From: Terriglobus roseus DSM 18391
GTDB lineage: Bacteria > Acidobacteriota > Terriglobia > Terriglobales > Acidobacteriaceae
Length of the DNA stretch: 64,000 bases
Assembly: GCF_000265425.1 (NCBI RefSeq)
Contig: NC_018014.1
Coordinates: 1,178,001 to 1,242,000 of the forward strand
Reading direction: 5' to 3'
Positions 24,963-33,366 of the stretch are shown in pieces. The first letter of the stretch is position 1. The number at the start of each line of letters is the position of its first letter. The translations under genes and the position numbers were made by a program. The notes beneath the pieces were generated by a model. The model was not told the DNA's origin. It worked only from the letters and a program-made list of their open reading frames with translations, and searched no databases.

Positions 24963-26105
24963 CTAAGCCGCGCCGGCGCCATCCTGCACAACCGTCATCA
25001 CACGCAGCAGATTCTCTCCCAGCATCCCGCGCAACTCCTCTGCCTTCCAGCCACGCTCCAGCAGCCCAGCTGTGATCTTCGGCAGATCCGCCGCAGTCTC
25101 CATGCCCTCCACCGAAAGTGCGATGCCATCAAAGTCCGATCCAATCCCCACATGCTCCGGCCCAACCAGCCGCAATAGATGATCGAAGTGATCCACCAGC
25201 ACTGAGAACGGAACCGGCGCGATGCGCTGTGCAAACTCACGATCCACCGCAATCTCCGCAGAGAAGGGAACAGGCCGCCCCTCCGCCTTGAACCACGCAC
25301 GAACCTCATCCAGCGCCGCCAGCAACTCAGGTTTCTGCGCATTCCACGCAGCACGCCACGGATCGCTCAGGAACGCCGCAAAGAAGTTCACCATCACCAC
25401 GCCGCCCTTCGCCGCCAGCGCAAGTGCCATCTCATCCGTCAGATTGCGCGGCGCTTCACACAGCCGTCGCACCGAAGAGTGCGAAGCAATCACCGGCACA
25501 CGGCTCGCCTCCAGCACATCCCAGAACGACGCATCGCTCACATGCGACACATCCACCATCATGCCCAGCCAATTCATCTCCGCGATCACCTCGCGGCCAA
25601 ACGCCGTCAACCCCATCGGGTTCGCACCGCCACCGCTCGACCCGCACCAGTCATTCGCGTTGGCCCACGTCAGCGTCATGTAACGCGCACCAGCCGTATA
25701 GAACTCACGCAGAATCTCAAGACTGTTCTCGATCGCGTGTCCGCCCTCCACGCCGATCATCGCGGCAAAGCAAGCATCCGCCTTAGCACTCCGGATCTCA
25801 TCCGGCGTCCGGCACACACAAATCGCCGCGGGATGCCGCGCAGCCTGCATGTGCACTCCCGCAATCAACTTCCGCGTACGATCCGCAAACTGACCCGCCC
25901 AGGCTTCAGGCTCCGGCCACGCAATCAGGAAACCACCATCCAGCCCGCCCGCACGAGCCGTCTCTGCCGACAGTTGCCCTAGTCCCAGCGCATCTCCGGT
26001 CCAGTTCCACTCGTCATCCACAAAGCGTTGCGGCGTGTCCGCATGACCATCCAGAACGATGCACTCCGCATGCAGCGCCCGCGCCTGCGTCAGAAAGTCT
26101 TCCAT
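24963..26105 (-). CDS. Membrane dipeptidase (renal dipeptidase, peptidase M19)
   Basis: 380 residues, no signal peptide. Binuclear-zinc dipeptidase motifs are in order: LDGHADT (His and Asp), GVEGGHAIEN (bridging Glu), VDVSHVSD (His), ASHSSVRRLCEAPRNLTDE (His) and GIGSDFDG (Asp). M19 enzymes hydrolyse dipeptides, including those with C-terminal D-amino acids. Without an export signal it is likely cytoplasmic and may recycle peptides. Followed 62 bases later by the DinB-like gene. Confidence 0.92.
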   Translation of the reverse strand: MEDFLTQARALHAECIVLDGHADTPQRFVDDEWNWTGDALGLGQLSAETARAGGLDGGFLIAWPEPEAWAGQFADRTRKLIAGVHMQAARHPAAICVCRTPDEIRSAKADACFAAMIGVEGGHAIENSLEILREFYTAGARYMTLTWANANDWCGSSGGGANPMGLTAFGREVIAEMNWLGMMVDVSHVSDASFWDVLEASRVPVIASHSSVRRLCEAPRNLTDEMALALAAKGGVVMVNFFAAFLSDPWRAAWNAQKPELLAALDEVRAWFKAEGRPVPFSAEIAVDREFAQRIAPVPFSVLVDHFDHLLRLVGPEHVGIGSDFDGIALSVEGMETAADLPKITAGLLERGWKAEELRGMLGENLLRVMTVVQDGAGAA

Positions 26106-26257
26106 TCGACAATGTTAGCCGCGCTCGCAGCCACGCACCCCGCCTTCCTGCGTACCGGAACCCGCATGGCAACCATCCGCCACACCGCATAGAAGATCCA
26201 GCCACGGCAAACCCGCGAAGCACACCCGGCGTCTACTCAAGTCGAGGTGATAAGGCT

Positions 26258-26476
26258 ATGAGCAGCAGCTTGACCGGCAACGGTAACGCAGGCGAAGGCG
26301 AAGGCATCGCTAAAGACAAGGTCAACACAGCAGACACACCGGCACGCCCGGGCATTAACTCGCTGGAGACCCCGGAGTCGGGCCACCAGTCGCATATCGA
26401 TCGCGTCGCGGAAGACTCCGCCAAGCGCGCCTCCAACCGTCAGGCACACAACGACGGCGACATCTTCACCAAGTAA
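26258..26476 (+). CDS. Small hydrophilic protein, unknown
   Basis: 72 residues, strongly polar and probably disordered, without Cys or Trp; rich in Gly, Asn, Asp, Glu, Ala and Ser. GAGGTGA (26244-26250) precedes the ATG at a usable distance, and a good terminator follows 21 bases after the stop, so it looks like a complete monocistronic unit. Composition (Gly/Asn/Asp-rich, low hydrophobicity) is reminiscent of stress-related hydrophilin-like proteins, but that is only a compositional remark. Confidence 0.6.
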   Translation: MSSSLTGNGNAGEGEGIAKDKVNTADTPARPGINSLETPESGHQSHIDRVAEDSAKRASNRQAHNDGDIFTK

Positions 26477-26496
26477 CCCCAAAGCATCTGCACTCC

Positions 26497-26527
26497 AAAG
26501 AGCCTCGGCCAAGCCGGGGCTCTTTCG
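26497..26527 (+). terminator. Rho-independent terminator after the small hydrophilic protein gene
   Basis: Arms AAAGAGCCTCGGC (26497-26509) and GCCGGGGCTCTTT (26513-26525), one G-U pair, 3-base loop. Confidence 0.82.
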
Positions 26528-26547
26528 CGTCAGCGACACCATGGGTG

Positions 26548-26581
26548 CCCCATTCATGACAGCTCCATCGTCATGAGTGGG
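26548..26581. repeat. Palindromic element, copy 2
   Basis: Imperfect inverted repeat CCCATTCATGAC / GTCATGAGTGGG with a 9-base loop, preceded by GGGTGCC. Shares its outer sequence with the copy at 16131-16163 while the loop differs. It lies between the small hydrophilic gene and the PPC-domain gene. Confidence 0.7.
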
Positions 26582-26615
26582 TCTAGCAACGACCACATAA
26601 GAGACAATCATCCCC

Positions 26616-27167
26616 ATGATCCGCCAGGCCCTCACGCTCGCCTTTGCCCTAGCCACCGCAACGCTCGCCCCGGCGCAGCAGACCATTCAGCCCACGCGCC
26701 CGGTTCCCGTAGGCAAAGCACCACACATGACCTTCCAACTGGTGAAGAACACGCCGGAAGAGAAGGTCTACGCCATCGTCTTCCTCAAGGGCGACGAGAT
26801 CCTCAGTGGCCTCACCGACTTCGCCATCGCAAACCACATCGGCGACGCTCACTTCACCGGCATCGGCGCCGTCAGCGGCGCAACCCTCGCCTGGCTCGAC
26901 CTGCCGCGCAAGATCTACCACGCCATCCCCGTCACCGAGCAGGTTGAAGTCCTGGCCCTCACCGGCGACATCGCCACCTTCAACAATAAACCCGTCATCC
27001 ACATGCACGCAGTCCTCGGCAAACATGACGGCACCACCGTAGGCGGCCACGTCTTCGAGCTCAACGTAAACCCCACCGTTGAAGTCTTCCTCACCGCCAA
27101 CACCGCACCACTCACCAAGCGTCCCGACGACGAAAGCGGCATGAAACTCATCGATCCAAAACCTTAG
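26616..27167 (+). CDS. PPC (DUF296)-domain protein with signal peptide
   Basis: 183 residues. A signal peptide (residues 1-20, cleavage near APAQ) is followed by a PPC/DUF296 domain (about residues 36-165), recognisable from VYAIVFLKGDEILSGLTDFA, HFTGIGAVSGATLAWLDL, EVLALTGDIATFN and the closing HMHAVLGKHDGTTVGGHV. PPC domains are trimeric; in plants they go with AT-hook DNA binding, while prokaryotic forms have a putative metal site at the His residues seen here. An exported version is unusual. No AT-hook is present. Ends at a terminator shared with the convergent alcohol dehydrogenase. Confidence 0.85.
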   Translation: MIRQALTLAFALATATLAPAQQTIQPTRPVPVGKAPHMTFQLVKNTPEEKVYAIVFLKGDEILSGLTDFAIANHIGDAHFTGIGAVSGATLAWLDLPRKIYHAIPVTEQVEVLALTGDIATFNNKPVIHMHAVLGKHDGTTVGGHVFELNVNPTVEVFLTANTAPLTKRPDDESGMKLIDPKP

Positions 27168-27181
27168 TCCCGGCAAACAAA

Positions 27182-27210
27182 AACGCCTCCTGCAAAGCAG
27201 GAGGCGTTCG
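27182..27210. terminator. Hairpin terminator between convergent genes
   Basis: Perfect 12-bp arms AACGCCTCCTGC / GCAGGAGGCGTT with a 3-base loop, flanked by A-rich sequence on the left. Confidence 0.82.
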
Positions 27211-27227
27211 ATGTTTATCCGCAAAGA

Positions 27228-28337
27228 CTAGTCGGCGTCCTCGGCCTTCAACGTAGCCATATCGATCACATACCGATAGCGTACTTCGCCCTTCTCCACG
27301 GCCTTGTACGCATCATTAATGTCCTTGATATCCAGCATCTCGATCTCATGCGCAATGCCATGCTCCGCGCAGAAATTCAGCACCTCCTGCGTATCCGCAA
27401 GGTTGCCGATCAGCGAACCCGCAACACCATTGCGATGCGATGCCAGTTGCATGTTATTCACCGGCATCAACGGTCCCAGGTCGCCGCAGATCACCATCGT
27501 CGCGTTCCGCTTCAGCAGCGGCAAAAACGGGTTCAGGTCGTGCTTCTCCGGTACCGTGCTCAGAATGAAGTCGAAGCTCAACGTCAGCGGATTAGTCGGG
27601 TCCACTTCTTTCTTCAGGTTCTCTTCCGGCACGCCCGTCGCACCAATCCGACGAGCCTCATCCAGCTTCTCCTCGCTCGTCGTAAAGATCGTCACCGTCG
27701 CGCCCATGGCAATTGCCATCTTCGCCGCAATGTCACCCAGGCCGCCGAAGCCCACAATACCAACCTGGCTGCCCGCCTTCACGCCCCAGTGCTTCATCGG
27801 CGAGTAAGTCGTCACGCCCGCGCACAGCAGCGGCGCCGCAGCCTCCGGCTTCAGTCCCGCGGGGATCTTCAGCGCAAAGTCTTCCGCCACCACCAGCACA
27901 TTGCTGTATCCGCCATACGTGTTGTCGCGACCGTAGTGGTTCTTTTCATCGGCAGCCTTCTTCGCCGGAACCATCGGTCCGTTGTACGTCGCCAGCCAGC
28001 TATTCGGACCCTCGCAATAGTTCTCGTCGCCCTCCTTACAAGGCGCACACTGCCGGCAGCTATCGATCATGCAGCCCACGCCCACCATGTCGCCCACCTT
28101 ATGCCGTGTCACAGCCGAACCCACTGCGCTCACGCGCCCAACCACCTCATGGCCCGGCATGCACGGATACACCGTGTTACCCCACTCGTTCTTCGCCTGG
28201 TGAATGTCCGAGTGGCAGACGCCGCAATACATCACGTCAATCGTCACCTCGTTCGGCTTCGCTTCGTCACGCTCAAACTTCAGCGGTTTCAGATCGGTGA
28301 AGGAATGGTTTGTCGCGTATCCAACGGCTTGAATCAT
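27228..28337 (-). CDS. Zinc-dependent NAD(P) alcohol dehydrogenase (cinnamyl-alcohol-dehydrogenase type)
   Basis: 369 residues from ATG 28337, with AGGGA eight bases upstream; longer readings lack support. Catalytic zinc ligands are in YCGVCHSD (Cys) and MPGHEVVG (His, Glu), and the structural zinc site is CRQCAPCKEGDENYC. The NADP-binding motif is VGIVGFGGLGDIAAKMA. It matches the YahK/AdhA/CAD branch, which reduces a broad range of aldehydes with NADPH. Monocistronic. Confidence 0.93.
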   Translation of the reverse strand: MIQAVGYATNHSFTDLKPLKFERDEAKPNEVTIDVMYCGVCHSDIHQAKNEWGNTVYPCMPGHEVVGRVSAVGSAVTRHKVGDMVGVGCMIDSCRQCAPCKEGDENYCEGPNSWLATYNGPMVPAKKAADEKNHYGRDNTYGGYSNVLVVAEDFALKIPAGLKPEAAAPLLCAGVTTYSPMKHWGVKAGSQVGIVGFGGLGDIAAKMAIAMGATVTIFTTSEEKLDEARRIGATGVPEENLKKEVDPTNPLTLSFDFILSTVPEKHDLNPFLPLLKRNATMVICGDLGPLMPVNNMQLASHRNGVAGSLIGNLADTQEVLNFCAEHGIAHEIEMLDIKDINDAYKAVEKGEVRYRYVIDMATLKAEDAD

Positions 28338-28597
28338 CTCGAGAATCCCTGCTTTCAAGAGATTGCGACGCCGCCAACCGCACCCAACGATGCCCGATCG
28401 AGCGGCCACGGGTCAAAGTGGCAGGCGCGAGCTCAAAGCCCTCCGTGTCCCATTTCACGCTTGAGCAAAGAAAGCGAACACGTCCGAAGCACGCGTGCCG
28501 CCCGTGAAAACACACGCTGGGAAACATATCGCCACACAATCTCGCTTGTGTCGGAGAGCTGACGGACATCCCCCAACCACCAGGCTAAGATCGAGCG

Positions 28598-28849
28598 GTG
28601 TCGCGCGGCCTTCACTCTCTCTTCAGTTATTTCCTGGTCACAACTCTGCTGACGGTAGCCGGCCTCGCACTCAAACCGCAGGACGCGCCCCCCTGGGAGT
28701 GCGAAGACGACCTCCCGCTCAAACCCGCCGACGCATCCAACACGATCGCCCCACATCCTGCCGCCACACCTCATGCCGAAGACCCGCAAACAGTGCGCGA
28801 CGAGGAGCTGGTTGCGCTGAGTTCTCCGGCGTCTTGCCCTGAGTTATAA
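28598..28849 (+). CDS. Possible small secreted protein
   Basis: 83 residues from GTG 28598. The N-terminus has a hydrophobic stretch that could be a signal peptide, followed by a Pro/Ala/Glu-rich tail with two Cys. No convincing ribosome-binding site and no recognisable family; it lies in a region otherwise without genes, so it may be a chance frame. Confidence 0.25.
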   Translation: MSRGLHSLFSYFLVTTLLTVAGLALKPQDAPPWECEDDLPLKPADASNTIAPHPAATPHAEDPQTVRDEELVALSSPASCPEL

Positions 28850-29120
28850 CCGCGCAGCGCCTCTCAGGTTTGGCCCTCAGCGATCAGGCTGCACCGCATC
28901 CCTCCGAAGTCCTCATGGCCAGAGGCGATGTAAAGCCCTTCTTCGAAATGAACCTGCAACGCACCAGTCGGCATGCCGAAAGACTAGGGCCCACCAACAG
29001 CAAAGGCAAGGCTCACGCCCTGCCTTTGCTCACGACACCGCAGCGCTCGTAGCCGACCAACGGAAGGCCTAGTCACACGGTTGAAGATGGAACCAAACAC
29101 CGACGCTTGTTGATCGGAAG

Positions 29121-29140
29121 GGCACAGCTTCAGCTGTGCC
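29121..29140. repeat. Short dispersed palindrome, copy 1
   Basis: 20-bp element GGCACAGCTTCAGCTGTGCC flanked by CGGAAG and AGAA. Its counterpart at 32223-32242 differs at one position and shares the CGGAAG flank. Confidence 0.75.
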
Positions 29141-29167
29141 AGAACGACTCCCAACTTTGGAGCTCGG

Positions 29168-29234
29168 CTTTAGCCTCTGAGGCTTAGCTTTCTTTAGAGG
29201 CGGCTCGAGCGAAGTCATACCTCAGAGGCTAAAG
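29168..29234. repeat. 15-bp inverted repeat with 37-base loop
   Basis: CTTTAGCCTCTGAGG at 29168-29182 and its exact reverse complement at 29220-29234. It shares the TTAGCC...GAGG vocabulary of the other palindromes in the sdh spacers. Confidence 0.7.
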
Positions 29235-29276
29235 ATCGGCTTGCGAGTCCGACGATACCGACGAGGCTGAAGCTAT

Positions 29277-30086
29277 CTACCGTACGAAGAAGTCCTTCAC
29301 CTGCTGCAGGATCACGTCACGGCTGATGTCGCTGATCGCTTCCGTCAGCGGCAACTGCTTCGGGCAGGCCTGCACGCAGTTCTGCGCATAGCCACACTCC
29401 TGCACACCGCCGTCACCAGCCAGCGCTCGCAGACGCTCTTCCTTCAGCACGGAACCCGCAGGGTCCATGTTGAACAGGCGAGCCTGCGCAATGGTTGCAG
29501 CACCAACGAAGTTGGTGTCGTCATTGAACTGCGGGCAGACCTCCATGCAGATCGTGCACGAGATGCAGTTCGACAGCGGATACCGCTGCTCCTGAATCTG
29601 CGGGAACTGCCGAGGTCCCGGCCCCAGGTCGTAGCTGCCGTCGATCGGCACCCAAGCCTTCACAGCCTTCAGGTTCTCAAACAGAACGCTGCGGTCGACC
29701 GCGAGATCGCGCACCACGGGAAACTTCGACAGGGGAGCCAGCGTGATCTCGCCATTGCCGCTCTCCGCCAGCATCGTGTCGACCAGGGCACTGCACGCCA
29801 TGCGTGCCTTGCCATTGATCAGCATCGCGCAACTGCCGCAGATCTCCTCCAGGCAGTTCGAGTCATACGCAATGGCCGTCGTCGACGCGCCCGATGCATT
29901 GATCGGGTTAGCGGCGATGTCGCCGAGCACGCTGGTAATGTTCAGGCCGCTGCGATAGGGCAGATTGAAGACCTCGGTCGTCGCCGCCGCATCCGGCGTC
30001 GCCTGCCGCTTGATCGTCACCTTGTAGGTCGAACCCGTGTACGCCTTCGCCTTACCGCTATGCCCGTTCTTCGTCTTCGTCGACAT
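29277..30086 (-). CDS. sdhB: Succinate dehydrogenase/fumarate reductase iron-sulfur subunit
   Basis: 269 residues; ATG 30086 has GAGG four bases upstream. All three clusters' ligands are visible: [2Fe-2S] in CLEEICGSCAMLINGKARMAC, [4Fe-4S] in CISCTICMEVCP, and [3Fe-4S] in CGYAQNCVQACPK with the final Cys contributing to the first set. It passes electrons from the flavoprotein to quinone through SdhC. Third gene of sdhCAB. The N-terminal 20 residues are an unusual polar, Lys/Gly-rich extension. Confidence 0.96.
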   Translation of the reverse strand: MSTKTKNGHSGKAKAYTGSTYKVTIKRQATPDAAATTEVFNLPYRSGLNITSVLGDIAANPINASGASTTAIAYDSNCLEEICGSCAMLINGKARMACSALVDTMLAESGNGEITLAPLSKFPVVRDLAVDRSVLFENLKAVKAWVPIDGSYDLGPGPRQFPQIQEQRYPLSNCISCTICMEVCPQFNDDTNFVGAATIAQARLFNMDPAGSVLKEERLRALAGDGGVQECGYAQNCVQACPKQLPLTEAISDISRDVILQQVKDFFVR

Positions 30087-30382
30087 AATTCCTCGCTCTG
30101 CCCTGCGATCCGGAGAAGGCAGTGGCCTTCAGGCCACTGATAACGCCGGTGTTCAAAAGGGGCTTTAGCCCCGATACTGCTGCCGGTCGGGGCTAAAGCC
30201 CCGCTTGCGGCAATGTTTGTTTCAGCGATCCGAAGCTCGCTGCTTACCGGAGAAGGCAGTGGCCCTCAGGCCACTGATAACCGGGTGTTCCAGAAGTGCT
30301 TCAGCCCCGGTGCCTTCCGGAGAAGGCAGTGGCCTTTAGGCCACTGATCACACCGGTGTTTCAAAGGGGCTTTAGCCCCGGA
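30087..30382. repeat. Three copies of a ~65-bp palindromic unit in the sdhA-sdhB spacer
   Basis: Unit begins CCGGAGAAGGCAGTGGCC, contains the hairpin CAGTGGCCTTCAGGCCACTG and ends with GGGGCTTTAGCCCCG. Copies are at about 30110-30174, 30247-30310 and 30317-30381. A separate GGGGCTAAAGCCCC palindrome lies at 30189-30202. Each unit therefore has two adjacent hairpins. The second copy is degenerate in its last hairpin (GTGCTTCAGCCCC). They resemble REP/BIME-type elements and may tune expression of sdhB relative to sdhA. Confidence 0.85.
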
Positions 30383-32161
30383 TTACGAACTCGTATAAAC
30401 CCGTGGGCGCGGCTTGATCCACTGCGTATCCACTTCTTCGTACCCAATCACCGGCGCATCGTTCGCCGAGTCATAACTAGCCATCGTCGTCTTCAGGAAC
30501 TGCTCGTCATTACGATCCGGGAAGTCCGGCTTGTAATGTGCGCCACGGCTCTCGTCGCGCTTCTCCGCACCCTGCACAATCACGCGTGCCAACTGCAGCA
30601 TGTTGTAAAGCTGCCGTGTGAAGGCGAACGAAGTATTCGCCCACTGGCTCTTATCGGTCAGGTTGATGTTGCGATAGCGCGCCAGCAGTTCGACGATCTT
30701 CTCGTCGGCCTCGCGCAGACCCTTGTTGTAACGAATGATCGTGGCGTGCCGCGTCATCGTCTCACCCAGCTCGCGCCACAGCTTAAACGGATTCTCAGTG
30801 CCCTGGTTGCTCAGCAGGATGTTGTTGAACTCCATCTGCCGAACCTTCTCGGCAGCGTGTCCGCCATCACCCGTCTGCGCCGGCAGGCTCTTCGCATACG
30901 TCATCGCCTGCGGCCCGGCAACAAAGCCGCCGTAGATGCAGCTCAGCAGGGAATTCGCACCCAGGCGGTTCGCTCCGTGGATCGAGTAGTCTGCCTCACC
31001 CGCGGCGAAGATGCCGGGGATGTTCGTCTGCTGGTTAAAGTCCACCCACAGGCCGCCCATCGTGTAGTGCACACCCGGGAAGATCTTCATCGGAACTTCG
31101 TGCGGATCTTCGCCGACGAACTTCTCGTAGATCTCGAGGATGCCTTCGATCTTCTTCTCCAGCACCTCGCGCGGGATGTGCGAGACGTCCAGGTAGACCA
31201 TGGGCTGTCCGTCGATACCCAGGTCCTGCTCGTACACAATCTTGTGGATCTCGCGCGTCGCAATGTCACGCGGCACCAGGTTGCCGTACTTGGGATACTT
31301 CTCTTCCAGGAAGTAGTAGCGGTCGGCCTCGGGGATGGTCTTCGCCGGGCGAGGATCGCCCTTCTTGCGCGGCACCCACACGCGGCCACCCTCGCCACGA
31401 GCCGACTCCGACATCAGCCGCAGCTTGTCTTCACCGGGGATCGCCGTCGGGTGAACCTGGATGAACTCGCCGTTCGCATAGAACGCGCCCTGCTGGTACA
31501 GCGCAGACTGCGCCGATCCCGTGCAGACGACGGAGTTCGTGCTCTTACCGAAGATGGCGCCGTTGCCGCCGGTGCAGATGATGATGGCGTCCGCAGCAAA
31601 CGTGCGCACTTCCATCGAACGCAGGTCCATCGCGCAGATACCGCGCGCAACGCCCTGGCTATCGAGCACGGCCGACAGGAACTCCCATCCCTCGTACTTG
31701 GTGACCTTGCCCTCTGCCTCGAAGCGGCGAACCTGCTCGTCCAGCGCGTACAGCAACTGCTGACCGGTCGTCGCGCCTGCATAAGCCGTGCGCTGGTACA
31801 GCGTGCCACCGAAGCGGCGGAAGTCCAGCAGACCTTCCGGCGTGCGGTTGAACGGCACACCCATGCGGTCCAGCAGATCGATGATCGCCGGGCCCTGCGC
31901 CGTCATGTTCTTGACGGGCGTCTGGTTCGCGAGGAAGTCGCCGCCATAGACGGTGTCGTCAAAGTGCTTGTCGACCGAGTCGCCTTCGCCCTTCAGATCC
32001 TTGGCCGCATTGATGCCGCCCTGCGCGCAAACCGAGTGCGAACGCTTGACCGGAACGATCGAGAACAAATCGACCTTGCCACCGGCCTCAGCGATCTTGA
32101 TAACCGCGGAAAGACCGGCAAGACCGCCACCGACAACGATGATTCTTGGCACTGCTGCCAT
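30383..32161 (-). CDS. sdhA: Succinate dehydrogenase/fumarate reductase flavoprotein subunit
   Basis: 592 residues, no truncation; ATG 32161 has GGAG eight bases upstream. FAD-binding motif IIVVGGGLAGLSAVIKIAEAGG at the N-terminus, the covalent-FAD His region in KRSHSVCAQGGINAA, the substrate/active-site region HPTAIPGEDKLRLMSESARGEGG and FPGVHYTMGGLWVD. Length and sequence fit the non-classical (type B, epsilon-proteobacterial/Gram-positive-like) SdhA that pairs with a single five-helix cytochrome b. It oxidises succinate to fumarate at the inner face of the membrane. Confidence 0.97.
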   Translation of the reverse strand: MAAVPRIIVVGGGLAGLSAVIKIAEAGGKVDLFSIVPVKRSHSVCAQGGINAAKDLKGEGDSVDKHFDDTVYGGDFLANQTPVKNMTAQGPAIIDLLDRMGVPFNRTPEGLLDFRRFGGTLYQRTAYAGATTGQQLLYALDEQVRRFEAEGKVTKYEGWEFLSAVLDSQGVARGICAMDLRSMEVRTFAADAIIICTGGNGAIFGKSTNSVVCTGSAQSALYQQGAFYANGEFIQVHPTAIPGEDKLRLMSESARGEGGRVWVPRKKGDPRPAKTIPEADRYYFLEEKYPKYGNLVPRDIATREIHKIVYEQDLGIDGQPMVYLDVSHIPREVLEKKIEGILEIYEKFVGEDPHEVPMKIFPGVHYTMGGLWVDFNQQTNIPGIFAAGEADYSIHGANRLGANSLLSCIYGGFVAGPQAMTYAKSLPAQTGDGGHAAEKVRQMEFNNILLSNQGTENPFKLWRELGETMTRHATIIRYNKGLREADEKIVELLARYRNINLTDKSQWANTSFAFTRQLYNMLQLARVIVQGAEKRDESRGAHYKPDFPDRNDEQFLKTTMASYDSANDAPVIGYEEVDTQWIKPRPRVYTSS

Positions 32162-32222
32162 CTTCGAAACTCCGTTCTTGTCAGAGGGTGAATGGAACCA
32201 CCGCTCTCAATTCTTTCGGAAG

Positions 32223-32276
32223 GGCACAGCTTTAGCTGTGCCGAAAATCCTGCATATAGCCAGGGGCCTTAGCCCC
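32223..32276. repeat. Two short palindromes in the sdhC-sdhA spacer
   Basis: GGCACAGCTTTAGCTGTGCC (32223-32242, counterpart at 29121-29140) and GGGGCCTTAGCCCC (32263-32276), which shares the TTAGCCCC core with the repeats between sdhA and sdhB. Confidence 0.75.
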
Positions 32277-32292
32277 TGAGGTACGCTTTCAA

Positions 32293-33156
32293 CTACTGTT
32301 GCGGCACCGCACTCGGCTGCACCGGCTGCCCGGCTGAATCATTCTGAAGCTGACCATTGCTGCCATTCGGCAAGCCATTGTCCGCGGGATACTGTGCTCC
32401 CGGTCCGGGCTGCGCAGGCAGCACCACACCCGTCGGCTGCGCCGGCATCACGTCCACCGGGCTATAGGGAATCGCATAAGCCACCCAGAAGATCGAAACC
32501 AGGCCCATCGCGCAGAGCACTGTGCCAAACAGACCGCAGACATAGCCAAACTTCTTGCGCGCCTGATCGCCGGGCGTAATGCCCCACTTCGCCGCAAACA
32601 GCCAGATGCCATAGCTGAAGTGCCAGCAGGTAGCGATCATCGCGATCACATAAACGGCCAGCATCCACGGGTTCAGCAACTCATACTGCACCTTGGCATA
32701 AGCCAGTCCCGGATGCTCCGGGAGCGACACACCCGCGAAGCGCTGACGCCAAACATGCTGAATGATGTAGACGAACGCGATCAAACCCGTCACGCGCTGC
32801 GAGATGTACATCCAGTTGCCGGCCCACGGATAGACGTTCACATTGGCGCGACCGCGGAAGGCGATCCATACGCCATACAGTGCATGGAAGGTCAGCGGAA
32901 TAAAGATGAACGCCCACTCCAGCACGCGAGCCAGCGGCAGCCCGTTCAGGAACTTCACCTGCTGCGCGTAAGCCAGCGGTCCATGCACGATCTCAAAGTT
33001 CGAGAGGATGTGTTCGACCAAAAACGCGCCGATCGGGATGATGCCCGACAGCGAGTGCAGCTTGCGCCAAAGGAACGAGTGACCTTCGCCCGCGCGCAGC
33101 GGTTTCACGCCCTTGCGGCTGCTGTTATCGGGTGGTGCGACTGCTGCTGCGCCCAT
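32293..33156 (-). CDS. sdhC: Succinate dehydrogenase cytochrome b subunit (type B, five helices)
   Basis: 287 residues from ATG 33156, which is preceded by AGGAG at a good distance; a TTG nine codons upstream is less likely. Five membrane helices with candidate heme-ligand histidines in RKLHSLSG, LVEHILSN, TFHALYG, IIQHVW and CWHFSYG, consistent with the di-heme type-B anchor. It carries electrons from SdhB to menaquinone, consistent with the mqnC gene in this window. After helix five there is a 55-residue Pro/Gln/Gly-rich extension not usual in the family. First gene of sdhCAB. Confidence 0.94.
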   Translation of the reverse strand: MGAAAVAPPDNSSRKGVKPLRAGEGHSFLWRKLHSLSGIIPIGAFLVEHILSNFEIVHGPLAYAQQVKFLNGLPLARVLEWAFIFIPLTFHALYGVWIAFRGRANVNVYPWAGNWMYISQRVTGLIAFVYIIQHVWRQRFAGVSLPEHPGLAYAKVQYELLNPWMLAVYVIAMIATCWHFSYGIWLFAAKWGITPGDQARKKFGYVCGLFGTVLCAMGLVSIFWVAYAIPYSPVDVMPAQPTGVVLPAQPGPGAQYPADNGLPNGSNGQLQNDSAGQPVQPSAVPQQ

Positions 33157-33366
33157 GGGTACGCGCTCCTGCTCGTGCTGCAAAATGGTCTCCGTGTCAT
33201 CTGTCGAAACGACAGCAGCACGCGGAGAAAGGCACGCACAGTATCCGGTGCGGCGAAAACGCTAGTCAATGCAACTTGTCGGCGGCGTTCGAATAACGGC
33301 CATTGCAGCCGATAAACGAAATCGGCCTACTTCTGCTCTGAGACGATTCAAAGCTGCGCAACCACC

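Larger units (their letters stand above)
28850..29276. other. Gene-free stretch with dispersed palindromes, downstream of sdhB
   Basis: No credible gene. The right half holds two palindromes: GGCACAGCTTCAGCTGTGCC (29121-29140, whose sister copy lies at 32223-32242) and a perfect 15-bp inverted repeat, CTTTAGCCTCTGAGG (29168-29182) with CCTCAGAGGCTAAAG (29220-29234). These may end or stabilise the sdh transcript. Confidence 0.7.

Noticed and set aside
30087-30382. CRISPR-like array
   Set aside because: Three self-complementary ~65-bp units with irregular spacing and no unique spacers; REP-like, not CRISPR.
30296-32191. 631-residue frame on the plus strand
   Set aside because: Antisense to sdhA over its whole length; no domain recognised.
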